From CAZJYI01 sp964550025 (GTDB lineage: Bacteria > Verrucomicrobiota > Kiritimatiellia > UBA8416 > CAYOBW01): a stretch of DNA of 59,785 nucleotides. The translations under genes were made by a program, and so were the position numbers. The DNA is taken from contig CAZJYI010000061.1 in assembly GCA_964550025.1 (NCBI GenBank), positions 1 to 59,785 on the forward strand. The letters are read 5' to 3'. Shown here in pieces: positions 18,178 to 26,300 of the stretch; within the stretch, counting starts at the first letter, position 1; every line of letters begins with the position of its first letter. The notes beneath the pieces are model-generated. The model was not told the origin of the DNA and ran no database searches. It saw nothing but the letters and a program-made list of their open reading frames with translations.

Positions 18178-18822
18178 ATGTCCGAGGAAAAGCAAGATCA
18201 GGCACCGGCTGGAGCCGCGTCGGACGCGCCGGGTGCCGCCCAGAAAGCCGCGCCGGAACCCCCGGCGGCGGCTCCGCAGCCGGACGCACAGCCGGCCGCA
18301 CAGTCGACGGACGCCAAGAGTGCGCCCGCGCCGGCCGCCGGTAACGCGGAATCCAGGCCCGCCGTCCCCGCCGGGGAAGGTACATCCGCCACGGCCGCAC
18401 CGGCCGGTGACGCAGAGGCCAGGGCCGCGGGGCCGGCACCCGTTCGCGGTCGCGGACGCGGTCGGGGTGGTCGGTCCATCCCTGCCGGTATCGCCCACGT
18501 CAAGGCCACGTTCAATAATACAACTGTTGCCATTACCGATGTTTCCGGTGGCGTCATTGCCTGGAGCAACGCCGGGCGCGTGGGGTTCAAGGGATCGCGC
18601 AAGAGTACCTCTTTTGCCGCCACGCTGGTGGGGCAGGATGCCGCACGCCAGGCGGTGAGCCGCGGCATGCACGAGGTCGAAGTGCGCGTCCAGGGCGCCG
18701 GATCCGGGCGCGAATCCGCCGTGCGGGCGCTACAGTCCGCGGGGCTGAGCATTACCATGATCAAGGACGTGACATCGATTCCGCACAACGGTTGCAGGGC
18801 ACGGAAGAGGAGGAGAGTGTAA
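18178..18822 (+). CDS. rpsK: 30S ribosomal protein S11 with long Ala/Pro-rich N-terminal extension
   Basis: S11 of the 30S platform. The C-terminal ~120 residues are canonical (GIAHVKATFNNTTVAITD, GFKGSRKSTSFAA, TSIPHNGCRARKRRRV). Ahead of them are about 95 residues rich in Ala, Pro, Gly and acidic residues, ending in an Arg-Gly tract (RGRGRGRGG), whereas typical bacterial S11 totals about 130 residues. Start at ATG 18178 is supported by AAGGAG upstream; an in-frame TTG at 18160 lacks a good ribosome site. The stop shares a base with the rpsD start (TAATG). Confidence 0.94.
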   Translation: MSEEKQDQAPAGAASDAPGAAQKAAPEPPAAAPQPDAQPAAQSTDAKSAPAPAAGNAESRPAVPAGEGTSATAAPAGDAEARAAGPAPVRGRGRGRGGRSIPAGIAHVKATFNNTTVAITDVSGGVIAWSNAGRVGFKGSRKSTSFAATLVGQDAARQAVSRGMHEVEVRVQGAGSGRESAVRALQSAGLSITMIKDVTSIPHNGCRARKRRRV

Positions 18823-19451
18823 TGGGCAGATACACAGGACCCGCCTGCAAGCTCTGCCGCCGCGAGGGACAGAAGCTGTTTCTGAAAGGCACGCGCTGCT
18901 TCATGGCCAAGTGCCCCATCGAGACGGGGCGCCCGGCTCCCGGTATGCACGGCATGCGCCGCAGCCGGAAGATGTCTGATTACGGCGTGCAGCTACGCGA
19001 GAAGCAGCGCCTTCGCCGCCAGTACGGCATGCAGGAGAGCCAGTTCCGCCTTTTCTTTGACCGTGCCGCCCGCAAACGGGGTGTGACGGGGGAAGCACTG
19101 CTCCAGATGCTGGAACTGCGCCTGGACAACCTTGTCTACCGGCTTGGCCTGGCACCCTCCCGGCGGGCTGCGCGCCAGTTCGTGCGGCACAACCATGTGA
19201 CGGTCAATGGCCGCAAAGCCAATGTGCCTTCCATGGTGTTGAAGCCCGGGAACGTCATCAAGGTCAGGGAACGTCAGCGCAGCAAAGACGCTGCGACGAC
19301 AAGCCTGGAGACGGCGCAGACCCGGGAACGACCGTCCTGGCTGGCCTTTGACGAGAAGGCGCTTACCGGCGAGATTCTGCGAGTCCCGACGCGCGAAGAG
19401 ATCGCGCCGATCGTGAACGAGCAGCTCATCGTTGAGCTCTACTCCAAGTAA
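18822..19451 (+). CDS. rpsD: 30S ribosomal protein S4, zinc-binding form
   Basis: Primary 16S rRNA 5'-domain binder. 209 residues from ATG 18822, which overlaps the rpsK TAA; the frame also stays open upstream inside rpsK. The N-terminal cysteines C9, C12, C26 and C31 (ACKLC...RCFMAKC) form the zinc motif of C+ S4. The S4 RNA-binding domain (LDNLVYRLGLAPSRRAARQFVRH) is typical. Confidence 0.97.
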   Translation: MGRYTGPACKLCRREGQKLFLKGTRCFMAKCPIETGRPAPGMHGMRRSRKMSDYGVQLREKQRLRRQYGMQESQFRLFFDRAARKRGVTGEALLQMLELRLDNLVYRLGLAPSRRAARQFVRHNHVTVNGRKANVPSMVLKPGNVIKVRERQRSKDAATTSLETAQTRERPSWLAFDEKALTGEILRVPTREEIAPIVNEQLIVELYSK

Positions 19452-19505
19452 GGATGTTCCCGGCCGTGGTTTCGGCCCTTCTGCTTTCCAGAAAGGATTA
19501 ACAAA

Positions 19506-20513
19506 ATGCCGATTAGACTAAGCCGATTCGAAATGCCGAAGCGGGTTGTTAAGGACGAGGATTCCGCGACCGAAACGTACGCGGAGTTCGTGGCCGAGCC
19601 CTTTGAGGTGGGGTACGGTCGTACCATTGGGAACTCGCTGCGCCGCGTGCTGCTGTCCTCCATCGAGGGAGCGGCCATTACCTCCGTGAGGATCAGCGGT
19701 GCGGAACATGAGTTCTGCTGCATCGACGGCGTGGTGGAGGACGTTACCGACATCATCCTGAACCTCAAGAAGATCCTGCTGAAGACATACGTTCGCGAAC
19801 CGCGGATGTTGCGTGTCAAGGCCAAGGGGCCCGGCGTGATCAAGGCCGGTGACATTGAGACCGACGGAACCGTCGAGATTCTCAATCCCGACCACCATGT
19901 CGCGACGCTCTCCGATGGCTCCAAACTCGAAATGGAGCTCGAGGTGCGCATCGGGCGGGGGTTCTGCCCCGCGGCGTGGAACAAGCGCGAGGAACACGAG
20001 GTCGACCGGATTCCGATCGATGCCATCTTCTCCCCCGTAACGCGCGTCAATTTCGCGACGGACCATACGCGGGTCGGGCAGCGGACGGACTACGACCGCC
20101 TCGTCCTTGAGGTGTGGACCGACGGCCGCGTATCGCCCGATGACGCCCTGACCATGGCCTCGGCGATCCTGCGGCACCACCTCGATGTCTTCGTGAACTA
20201 CGACAAGGACATTGTCGAGTTTGAGGAGAGCGAGAAGAAGGTCGACGCCGAGCGTCAGGAGTTGCGGCGCAAACTCAACATGAGTGTCAACGAGATCGAG
20301 TTGAGCGTTCGAGCGGCCAACTGCCTGAACAACGCCAACATCACGACGGTTGGCGAGCTGGCGCAGAAGACCGAAGCCGACATGCTGAAGTATCGGAACT
20401 TCGGGAAGAAATCGCTCAACGAGATCAAGGGTAAACTTGCGGAGTTGGGGTTGGCGCTCGGTATGACGCTGGATGCGTCCCTGATGACCGTTCCCGCCGC
20501 GGAAGAGAACTAG
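19506..20513 (+). CDS. rpoA: DNA-directed RNA polymerase subunit alpha
   Basis: 335 residues with complete N-terminal assembly domain (GYGRTIGNSLRRVLLSSIEGAAITSVRI) and C-terminal domain (NCLNNANITTVGELAQKTEADML, KNFGKKSLNEIK-type helix-hairpin-helix). It lies in the alpha operon between rpsD and rplQ; ribosome site AAAGGATT precedes the ATG. Confidence 0.98.
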   Translation: MPIRLSRFEMPKRVVKDEDSATETYAEFVAEPFEVGYGRTIGNSLRRVLLSSIEGAAITSVRISGAEHEFCCIDGVVEDVTDIILNLKKILLKTYVREPRMLRVKAKGPGVIKAGDIETDGTVEILNPDHHVATLSDGSKLEMELEVRIGRGFCPAAWNKREEHEVDRIPIDAIFSPVTRVNFATDHTRVGQRTDYDRLVLEVWTDGRVSPDDALTMASAILRHHLDVFVNYDKDIVEFEESEKKVDAERQELRRKLNMSVNEIELSVRAANCLNNANITTVGELAQKTEADMLKYRNFGKKSLNEIKGKLAELGLALGMTLDASLMTVPAAEEN

Positions 20514-20525
20514 GCAGGCTGAACC

Positions 20526-20900
20526 ATGCGGCATAGAGTACGAAACAAGAAGCTCGGGCGGTCGTCGGCACACCGCCAGGCGATGCTGGCGGCCCTGGTG
20601 TGTGGGCTGATCGACAGTAAGCGGATTACCACGACGCTGGCAAAGGCGAAACTCGCCCGCGGATTGGCCGAACGGATGGTGACGCTTGGCAAGAAGGGAA
20701 CGCTGGCGGCCCGCCGCCGCGCCATCTCCAAGCTGCGTGCCAAGAGCTCCGTGGCCAAGCTGTTTGACGAGATCGACGCGGGGATGTTCGCGGATCGCGC
20801 GGGCGGTTACACGCGTATCTTGAAGCTGGGGTGCCGGCGGAGCGATGGCTCCGAGATGGCCATTCTGGAATGGGTAACCGAACCCGTGGAGAAGAAGTAA
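20526..20900 (+). CDS. rplQ: 50S ribosomal protein L17
   Basis: 124 residues, beginning MRHRVRNKKLGRSSAHRQAML and containing ARGLAERMVTLGKKG, GGYTRILKLGCRRSD. Last gene of the ribosomal supercluster; two hairpins follow the stop. Confidence 0.97.
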   Translation: MRHRVRNKKLGRSSAHRQAMLAALVCGLIDSKRITTTLAKAKLARGLAERMVTLGKKGTLAARRRAISKLRAKSSVAKLFDEIDAGMFADRAGGYTRILKLGCRRSDGSEMAILEWVTEPVEKK

Positions 20901-20996
20901 TCCGCCGGCTGAAAGAAGGCGCCGGCGGAATAACCCTTCGCTCCTGACGTGACCAGTGCGGAGCGCGTTCGGAATGTCCGGGCGCGCTCGCTTTTT
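20901..20996 (+). terminator. Terminator region closing the ribosomal supercluster
   Basis: A first hairpin pairs 20901-20909 (TCCGCCGGC) with 20921-20929, but no T-run follows it. A second, stronger hairpin pairs 20961-20973 with 20977-20989 (13 pairs including two G-T, three-base loop ATG), followed by GCTTTTT at 20990-20996. The second has the form of a classic intrinsic terminator; the first may protect the 3' end of the long ribosomal transcript. Confidence 0.85.
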
Positions 20997-21044
20997 CCCG
21001 CGGCCGTGCCCGGTGTCCCTGCCTTTTCCCGGTTTCCAATTACC

Positions 21045-21074
21045 TTGCACTGCGTGGCGTCACGGTGCTATCCT
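21045..21074 (+). promoter_or_regulatory. Candidate sigma-70-type promoter for the gspF/pilC-family gene
   Basis: TTGCAC at 21045-21050 and TATCCT at 21069-21074 are separated by 18 bases, about 84 bases upstream of the start codon. They lie just after a strong terminator, where a new promoter is expected. Weak match; inference only. Confidence 0.35.
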
Positions 21075-21157
21075 CGTAATTAGTTCGATGACCAGACCAT
21101 TGACCAGATCTTTCGTGTGGCGGGCGGTGTCCGCGTGTCTCTTCCTGGAGGTTTCAG

Positions 21158-22435
21158 ATGCCTAAGTTCAGGTACGTTGCGATGGACTCGAAAGGGTCCG
21201 AAACCGAAGGCGTGTTGGACGCCGAATCTCAGTCCCAGGCCATCTCGATGATCCGGTCGCAGGGCTATTTCCCGACCAAGGTCCAGGAAGCGGGCGCCGG
21301 ACAGAAGGGCGCCGTCGCCGCCAGGACGCGGGGCGCCGGCGGTGGCGGCAAGGGGATGAAGACCGAGATTACCCTGGGCGGACTCCTCGGCGGATCGGTG
21401 AAACCGAAGCAACTCATGGTGTTCACGCGCCAGCTCGCCACGCTTGTGGACGCGGGGCTGCCCCTTCTGCGGGGGCTGCGGATTCTCCTCAAACAGGAAC
21501 GAAACCCCGCGCTGCGCAAAGCGCTGGGCGGAATGGGCGAGGCCGTCGAGGGCGGCAGCACGTTCTCCGAGGCGCTGGGACAGTACCCGAAGATCTTCGA
21601 CAAGCTGTTCGTGAACATGGTGCGTGCCGGCGAGGCCGGTGGTGTGCTGGAAGTCGTGCTGACGCGTCTTGCAGAGTTCATGGAGAAGGCTGAGGCCATC
21701 AAGAACAAGGTCAAGAGCGCCATGATCTACCCGATCGTCGTGCTGGTTGCGGCCATCGGGATTCTCATTTTCATGCTGATGGCAGTGATTCCGAAGTTCG
21801 AGGAGATCTTCACCGAGATGATCGGCGAGAACAGCCTGCCCTGGCTCACCAAGATGGTGATGGGGATCAGCAGGGCCGTGACGGACTACGGTCTGTACGT
21901 CTTCGGGGGAATCGTCCTGATCGTCGTGCTGGTCGTGCTGTGGAAACGAACGGCTACCGGTCGCGTCGTGATGGACAAACTCAAACTCAAGATGCCGATC
22001 TTCGGCATCCTGTTCCGTAAGACGGCCGTGGCTCGCTTCACGCGTACCCTTGGCACGCTCATGAGCTCGGGCGTGCCCGTTCTGCAGGCCCTGAATATCG
22101 TCCGTGACACGGCCGGCAACGAAGTGGTTTCGCGCGCGATTCAGCAGGTGCATGACAGCGTCAAAGAGGGCGACAACATGTCGATGCCGCTCGAGGCCTC
22201 CGGCGTGTTTCCCGGTATGGTCGTGAGCATGGTGGACGTGGGCGAGGAGACCGGCGCGCTTCCCGAGATGCTGATGCGTATCGCCGACAACTACGATGAC
22301 GAGGTGGACAACGCCGTGGCGGGGCTGACCTCGATTATCGAACCCATCATGATTGTCATGCTGGCGGTGATCATCGGTACGATCGTTATCGCCATGTTCC
22401 TGCCCCTGATCGAGCTGATGAAGCAGATCCAGTAG
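21158..22435 (+). CDS. Type II secretion / type IV pilus inner-membrane platform protein (GspF/PilC family)
   Basis: Polytopic platform protein that couples the assembly ATPase to pseudopilin or pilin polymerisation. 425 residues with two copies of the T2SSF domain: one at about residues 86-210 (FTRQLATLVDAGLPLLRGL...MVRAGEAGG) and one at about 290-415 (FTRTLGTLMSSGVPVLQAL...MVDVGEETG). Each is followed by hydrophobic segments. GGAGG lies seven bases before the ATG. It stands alone: no ATPase, pilin or peptidase gene is adjacent, so PilC and GspF cannot be told apart here. Confidence 0.93.
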   Translation: MPKFRYVAMDSKGSETEGVLDAESQSQAISMIRSQGYFPTKVQEAGAGQKGAVAARTRGAGGGGKGMKTEITLGGLLGGSVKPKQLMVFTRQLATLVDAGLPLLRGLRILLKQERNPALRKALGGMGEAVEGGSTFSEALGQYPKIFDKLFVNMVRAGEAGGVLEVVLTRLAEFMEKAEAIKNKVKSAMIYPIVVLVAAIGILIFMLMAVIPKFEEIFTEMIGENSLPWLTKMVMGISRAVTDYGLYVFGGIVLIVVLVVLWKRTATGRVVMDKLKLKMPIFGILFRKTAVARFTRTLGTLMSSGVPVLQALNIVRDTAGNEVVSRAIQQVHDSVKEGDNMSMPLEASGVFPGMVVSMVDVGEETGALPEMLMRIADNYDDEVDNAVAGLTSIIEPIMIVMLAVIIGTIVIAMFLPLIELMKQIQ

Positions 22436-22455
22436 GGGGGACAGGGAAACCGCAG

Positions 22456-22558
22456 AATGTCGAACACCGAATGATGATTGTCGAAGTGTGAGAGGTGTCG
22501 CGCGGAGATCGGCCTCTCACTTCGACATTGGTTATTCAGCGTTCAGCGTTCGACATTT
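22456..22558. repeat. Nested inverted repeat between convergent genes
   Basis: Outer arms AATGTCGAAC (22456-22465) and GTTCGACATT (22549-22558) enclose inner arms at 22479-22495 and 22513-22527 (TGTCGAAGTG...CCTCTCACTTCGACA, two extra bases in one arm). The right side contains two tandem TTCAGCG heptamers. It lies between two convergent genes and could act as a bidirectional terminator. The last codons of tsaE are inside it. Confidence 0.7.
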
Positions 22559-23017
22559 CCCCTTCCCGTTTTCCACCGTCCCGCTCGGGATGCGAATGAC
22601 AATCAGCCGCTCATCCGGTCTGTCCAGGTTCGTCAGATGCACCTGCACCGTGTTCGGCGGAAGCAGGTCGCCCGCGCGTTCAGGCCACTCGACCGCGGTG
22701 ATGCCTTCGCTCTCGATGTAGTCCTCGAAACCCAGCGCCAGGACCTCGTCCGGACCGTGGAGCCGGTAGAGGTCGATGTGGTACAGCGGCCGGCCGCCGG
22801 GGTACTCGTTGATAACGGTGAACGTCGGGCTTGTGACGGGAACCCGGATGCCGAGGGCCAGCGCGAGGCCCTGGACGAAGCACGTCTTGCCACTGCCGAG
22901 GTCACCGTGCAAGGCGATGACGGCCTGCCGCGGGGGTAGATGCCGGAGCAGTTCTCCCGCCAGTTGCCACGTCTCTTCGGGGCCGGTGGTTACGCGTTCA
23001 ATGTCCAAAGTGGGCAT
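22532..23017 (-). CDS. tsaE: tRNA threonylcarbamoyladenosine biosynthesis ATPase TsaE
   Basis: ATPase of the TsaBDE complex that makes t6A37 on ANN-decoding tRNAs. 161 residues with Walker A GDLGSGKT (about residues 38-45), SPTFTVINEY switch region and HIDLYRL/EWPER motifs of the YjeE family. Start at 23017 lies inside the thiL 3' end (20-base overlap), so the two are co-transcribed. The final ~8 residues (GKCRTLNAE) are encoded by an intergenic palindromic repeat and look like a recent run-on. Confidence 0.93.
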   Translation of the reverse strand: MPTLDIERVTTGPEETWQLAGELLRHLPPRQAVIALHGDLGSGKTCFVQGLALALGIRVPVTSPTFTVINEYPGGRPLYHIDLYRLHGPDEVLALGFEDYIESEGITAVEWPERAGDLLPPNTVQVHLTNLDRPDERLIVIRIPSGTVENGKGKCRTLNAE

Positions 23018-23939
23018 ACCCCCTTCCCGGCAGCTCGCCTTGCTCTCCGCCGCGCGCGATGCCGACGGCGCGGCCGGTGTGGCCGGTCACACGGCCGATG
23101 CGTGTTGCGGGCAGGGAAAACGTCGTGCCCCAGGCGTCTTCAAATGCCGTTGCATTGTCCGCGGGAATCGTGAACAGCAACTCGTAGTCTTCGCCGTCGG
23201 TGAGCGCCCGCCGGCACCGTTCAGCGTCCGGGATGTCCCCGGGCAGGGAGGCAGACAGCGGCACGCGATCCAACGCGATCTCGATGCCGACCTTGCTGCG
23301 TTCACCAACGTGGCGCAGGTCGGACGCCAGACCGTCGCTGACGTCGATCATGGCCGTTGCCCAGTCTCGCAGCCATGCTCCTTCCCTGACGCGAGGTTCG
23401 AACGAGAGGTGCTTTCCCGCAAGACTCCCGCCAAGTGCACCCGTAACGTAGATCCCGTCGTTCGCCCGGGCTCCCGAGCGCAGGACAGCCCGGTTTGCCG
23501 GCACTCGTCCGAGTCCGAACACGTGGAGCGCGAGAACACGCCCTTCGGCGACGTCCCCGCCGGCGATGGCGCAGCCGTGCGCTGCCGCAAGGGCGTTGGC
23601 GCCGCTGTACAGGGCGTCGAGTACCGGCACGGGCGTGTCGGCGGGGGCCGAAATGTCGATCAGGACACATACGGGTTCCCCGCCCATGGCGGCGATGTCG
23701 CTCAAAGCGCGACCGATAGCCTTGTGGCCCACGGCCTGCCGGTCGGCCGCGGGATCGAAATGCACGCCTTCGATCACGGGGTCGGACGTCAACACCCAAT
23801 CGTGGGTCGCACCCGGTCCGGCGGCCAGGACGGCGCAGTCGTCACCCGGTCCGACCCTGAGGGCGCCGGTGTCGGCAATATGGCCGCAAAGCCGCGCGAT
23901 CGCAGCGTGTTCCCCGATGTCTTTCAGCGTCTCAGTCAT
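22998..23939 (-). CDS. thiL: Thiamine-monophosphate kinase
   Basis: Phosphorylates thiamine monophosphate to the active cofactor thiamine diphosphate. 313 residues of the AIR-synthase/PurM-like fold. Conserved features: GPGDDCAVL near residue 30, TSDPVIEGVHF, ALSDIAAMGGEP, IAGGDVAEG, MIDVSDGLASDL and GEDYELLFTIP. Weak ribosome site. It is upstream of and overlaps tsaE; no other thiamine genes and no TPP riboswitch were seen nearby. Confidence 0.95.
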   Translation of the reverse strand: MTETLKDIGEHAAIARLCGHIADTGALRVGPGDDCAVLAAGPGATHDWVLTSDPVIEGVHFDPAADRQAVGHKAIGRALSDIAAMGGEPVCVLIDISAPADTPVPVLDALYSGANALAAAHGCAIAGGDVAEGRVLALHVFGLGRVPANRAVLRSGARANDGIYVTGALGGSLAGKHLSFEPRVREGAWLRDWATAMIDVSDGLASDLRHVGERSKVGIEIALDRVPLSASLPGDIPDAERCRRALTDGEDYELLFTIPADNATAFEDAWGTTFSLPATRIGRVTGHTGRAVGIARGGEQGELPGRGYAHFGH

Positions 23940-24012
23940 GATTCCGCGCTCGGCAGTCGATCAACCGTAGAGAGCACAAGGCAGCATTGCCGCCGCCACA
24001 CGAGAGCTATCG

Positions 24013-24067
24013 ACAGGATCAACAGGATCTACAGGATAACCTCTCCCATCCCGTCGATCCCGTAAAC
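24013..24067. repeat. 9-base tandem array with degenerate inverted partner
   Basis: ACAGGATCA, ACAGGATCT and ACAGGATAA follow one another at 24013-24039. A partner at 24048-24067 (ATCCCGTCGATCCCGTAAAC) is the degenerate reverse complement. It occupies the gap between thiL (start 23939) and the 3' end of the operon at 24173. Nothing else was seen in that gap. Confidence 0.7.
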
Positions 24068-24172
24068 CGTGTCAAGAAGTCCCGATTGCTCCCCGGCGAT
24101 CATGATTGCAGATGGGATAGCAAACCACAAAATGGTTTTCAGGGCCAGTGTCATGAAGGGAAAAGACCGGAC

Positions 24173-25351
24173 TCAATCGAGTATGGACGGTGGCGGCGGG
24201 GGTGGTTTGGGCTTGGCGTTGGGGTCGGGCGGGGGCGGGGGGGGCGGTGTCTTCTCGCCATGCAGTTTGATCCCGAAGTCCCACGCGAAACGCCAGCGAT
24301 CGGCTGTATACAGCAGCCACCCGGCCGGGACGCGGTACTTCTCGAGCACGTCCCTGGCCACGATGTACGTCTCGAAGCTGTCGGGCCACACGAGAAAGCG
24401 CACGAACTGCTTCTCAGGGTCGATTCCCCTGAGGGCGCGCTGGTAGCGGGACGAAGGATGGCGCAGGTAGGCGGTGGTCTCACCTCCGCTCTTTCGGAAA
24501 TCAAGGTAGAGCTGCTCTCGCTGCAGTCCTCCCTTCTCGATTTCCATCTGAAGCCTGAAGTCGCGCGTGCCGATGTCCGACTTCTGGAAGTAGGATTTCA
24601 CCTTTTGTCCGTCGTAGGTCACCGTGGGCTGCTTGAGGGTCTTCTTCCCCTTGTTTCCTTTCCATTTCTGCAGCCCCGCGCCGCTCAAGGTGCGTTTCTC
24701 GCGGTGCTCGAGGATTTGGCGGGCCGACTCGACCCGCCGCTTGGCCAGTGTGCGTAGCGCGCTTGTGTCGGCGAAAGCGACGCGTCCGTGCCGGCAGAGT
24801 GCCCATACGCATCGGGCACCGGCCTTGGCCGGGCGTGGGTTGGGAAGACGGATGACCTTTGCGGGCGGCGCCTCGCGCACGGGGGTCTTGTCCAGGCGCG
24901 CTTTGAGCTCGGCCAGCTTCTCCTGGGCCGCCGACGTCTTCTGGCGCTGTTCCTGGACCTGGCGGTCGAGGTTGGCAACGCGCTCGCGTATCTTCTCGGG
25001 ATCGGCGTCCAGCGTCTTCTCGACCTTGAGCTTCTCCCGCAGCTTTTCGATTTCCCTCTGCATGCGGGCGAGCTCTGTCAGGCGGCTTTCCTCACGGACG
25101 CGCAGCTCCTCCCACTGCGCCCGCAGGGCCGCGGCCTTCGATTGCTTTGTGGCGGCGAGTTTGCGCCGCTCGTCAAGCTGGCGGGGACTGATGTCCTCGA
25201 GCTTCCACTGGATGCGACGCACGGCGTCTCGCACACCCACCTGCGTGACGACCAGGAGGATGACGAGGATTCCCACGACGTTTGTCATGGTATCCAGCAG
25301 CGAGTCGAAACTGCCGCCGTCTCCGCCTCTGCGTGCCCTGCGTCCTGCCAT
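24173..25351 (-). CDS. ExbD/MotB-like membrane-anchored coiled-coil protein
   Basis: 392 residues. One N-terminal transmembrane segment (about residues 18-38, SLLDTMTNVVGILVILLVVT) with an acidic residue at its start (D20) is typical of ExbD/TolR/MotB-type proton-channel partners. A long predicted coiled coil follows (about 45-150, rich in E/K/R heptads), then a beta-rich domain and a poly-proline C-terminal tail (PPPPPPP-DPN...). No OmpA peptidoglycan-binding motif was recognised. Start five bases after the previous gene of the same operon. Probably works with the ExbB-like protein upstream; the load it moves is unknown. Confidence 0.7.
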   Translation of the reverse strand: MAGRRARRGGDGGSFDSLLDTMTNVVGILVILLVVTQVGVRDAVRRIQWKLEDISPRQLDERRKLAATKQSKAAALRAQWEELRVREESRLTELARMQREIEKLREKLKVEKTLDADPEKIRERVANLDRQVQEQRQKTSAAQEKLAELKARLDKTPVREAPPAKVIRLPNPRPAKAGARCVWALCRHGRVAFADTSALRTLAKRRVESARQILEHREKRTLSGAGLQKWKGNKGKKTLKQPTVTYDGQKVKSYFQKSDIGTRDFRLQMEIEKGGLQREQLYLDFRKSGGETTAYLRHPSSRYQRALRGIDPEKQFVRFLVWPDSFETYIVARDVLEKYRVPAGWLLYTADRWRFAWDFGIKLHGEKTPPPPPPPDPNAKPKPPPPPPSILD

Positions 25352-25356
25352 TGGTG

Positions 25357-26163
25357 CTACTTCCCTTCGAAAAGGCTGAAGTCCAGCTTGCCGTGTCCTG
25401 CTACCGGCAGTTTGCCGTGCCGCGCCTTGCGTGAAGATGCCACGCTGCTCGCCAACTGGTAGTTCGAAATGCCGTTGTCCCGGATCAGGAAGATGACGAT
25501 CGACCTGGGGTTCTTGGCGACGACGTCCAGTGTGCGCAGGAACTCCGGATGGCTTTTCACGTCGCCGCGGCTGACGCGCTTCGGTTCGGCGCCTGTGTGG
25601 ATAGCAATGCCCTGGCCGTCGGTTTCAACGAATACGGGCCGCATGCCCGCCCCCATTCCGCTGCCTCCCGGGGCGACGCGCACGACGGCTTCCGTAGGGA
25701 TGTCCTTGCGCTTGGCCAGCTCAACCTCGAGCGGCTTGATCTGCTCCAGCAGCTTTTTGTGGTCCTCAAGAAGCTCCGCCAGGAGCTTCTTGAGGCGTTC
25801 TTCCCTGGCCGACAGTTCCTTCAACAGATCGCTGCGTTTCAGGAACGTCGTTGTACGGCGGAGATGCAGTGACTGGAGTTCGTCACTCTCGCGCTGCAGC
25901 GCCGTGAGGCGCTCCTGAAGCGCCGCCGCCTCGGCGACGGATGTTTCGAGGTCTTTGATCGTCTTTTCGGCGTCGAGCAGCTTCCGTTTCAGTGCCGCGT
26001 ACTCCTCGGCCCTGCGGACGAGGTCCTCGTCCGGCCGGGATCCCATCTGGCTCAACGCCAGCCCCGTGATCATCAGGATCAGCGTCCCGATCACACAGGC
26101 CAGGATGCTGAGGAAGGGAAAGAGGGAGATCGGCGCTCCCTCGGATTCAGGACGCTTGGGCAT
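25357..26163 (-). CDS. Second ExbD-like coiled-coil membrane protein
   Basis: 268 residues. Single N-terminal transmembrane segment (about 13-37, LFPFLSILACVIGTLILMITG), predicted coiled coil at about 45-150, then a compact C-terminal domain (VRVAPGG...PVFVETDGQGIAIHTG...HPEFLRTLDVVAKNPRSIVIFLIRDNG) resembling the periplasmic domain of planctomycete/verrucomicrobial ExbD-like proteins. Ribosome site GAGGA about 8 bases before the ATG. Middle gene of a three-gene operon. Confidence 0.7.
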   Translation of the reverse strand: MPKRPESEGAPISLFPFLSILACVIGTLILMITGLALSQMGSRPDEDLVRRAEEYAALKRKLLDAEKTIKDLETSVAEAAALQERLTALQRESDELQSLHLRRTTTFLKRSDLLKELSAREERLKKLLAELLEDHKKLLEQIKPLEVELAKRKDIPTEAVVRVAPGGSGMGAGMRPVFVETDGQGIAIHTGAEPKRVSRGDVKSHPEFLRTLDVVAKNPRSIVIFLIRDNGISNYQLASSVASSRKARHGKLPVAGHGKLDFSLFEGK

Positions 26164-26193
26164 GGGTCAGTTCCTCATCGAGCACTCGGTATC

Positions 26194-26253
26194 AGCCTGC
26201 GCTCGGCAAGCGCAGGCTACGGGGCAGTAGCCCGCTTCTGCCGGAAGCGGGCT
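26194..26253. repeat. Pair of GTAG-footed REP-like hairpins between exbB-like and exbD-like genes
   Basis: First: AGCCTGCGCT (26194-26203), loop CGGCA, AGCGCAGGCT (26209-26218), with GTAG at its foot on the minus strand (26217-26220). Second: AGCCCGCTTC (26229-26238), loop TGCCG, GAAGCGGGCT (26244-26253), with GTAG at its foot on the plus strand (26227-26230). Both have perfect ten-base stems and the two loops are reverse complements of each other. Placed in the 137-base gap inside the operon. Confidence 0.85.
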
Positions 26254-26300
26254 TCCCGCGGCACGATCCCGGGGGACGTCTGACAAGAGCCGGTACATTG

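Noticed and set aside
23940..24012. TPP riboswitch ahead of thiL
   Set aside because: The leader is short and lacks the conserved TPP aptamer sequence (CTGAGA, ACCTGA).
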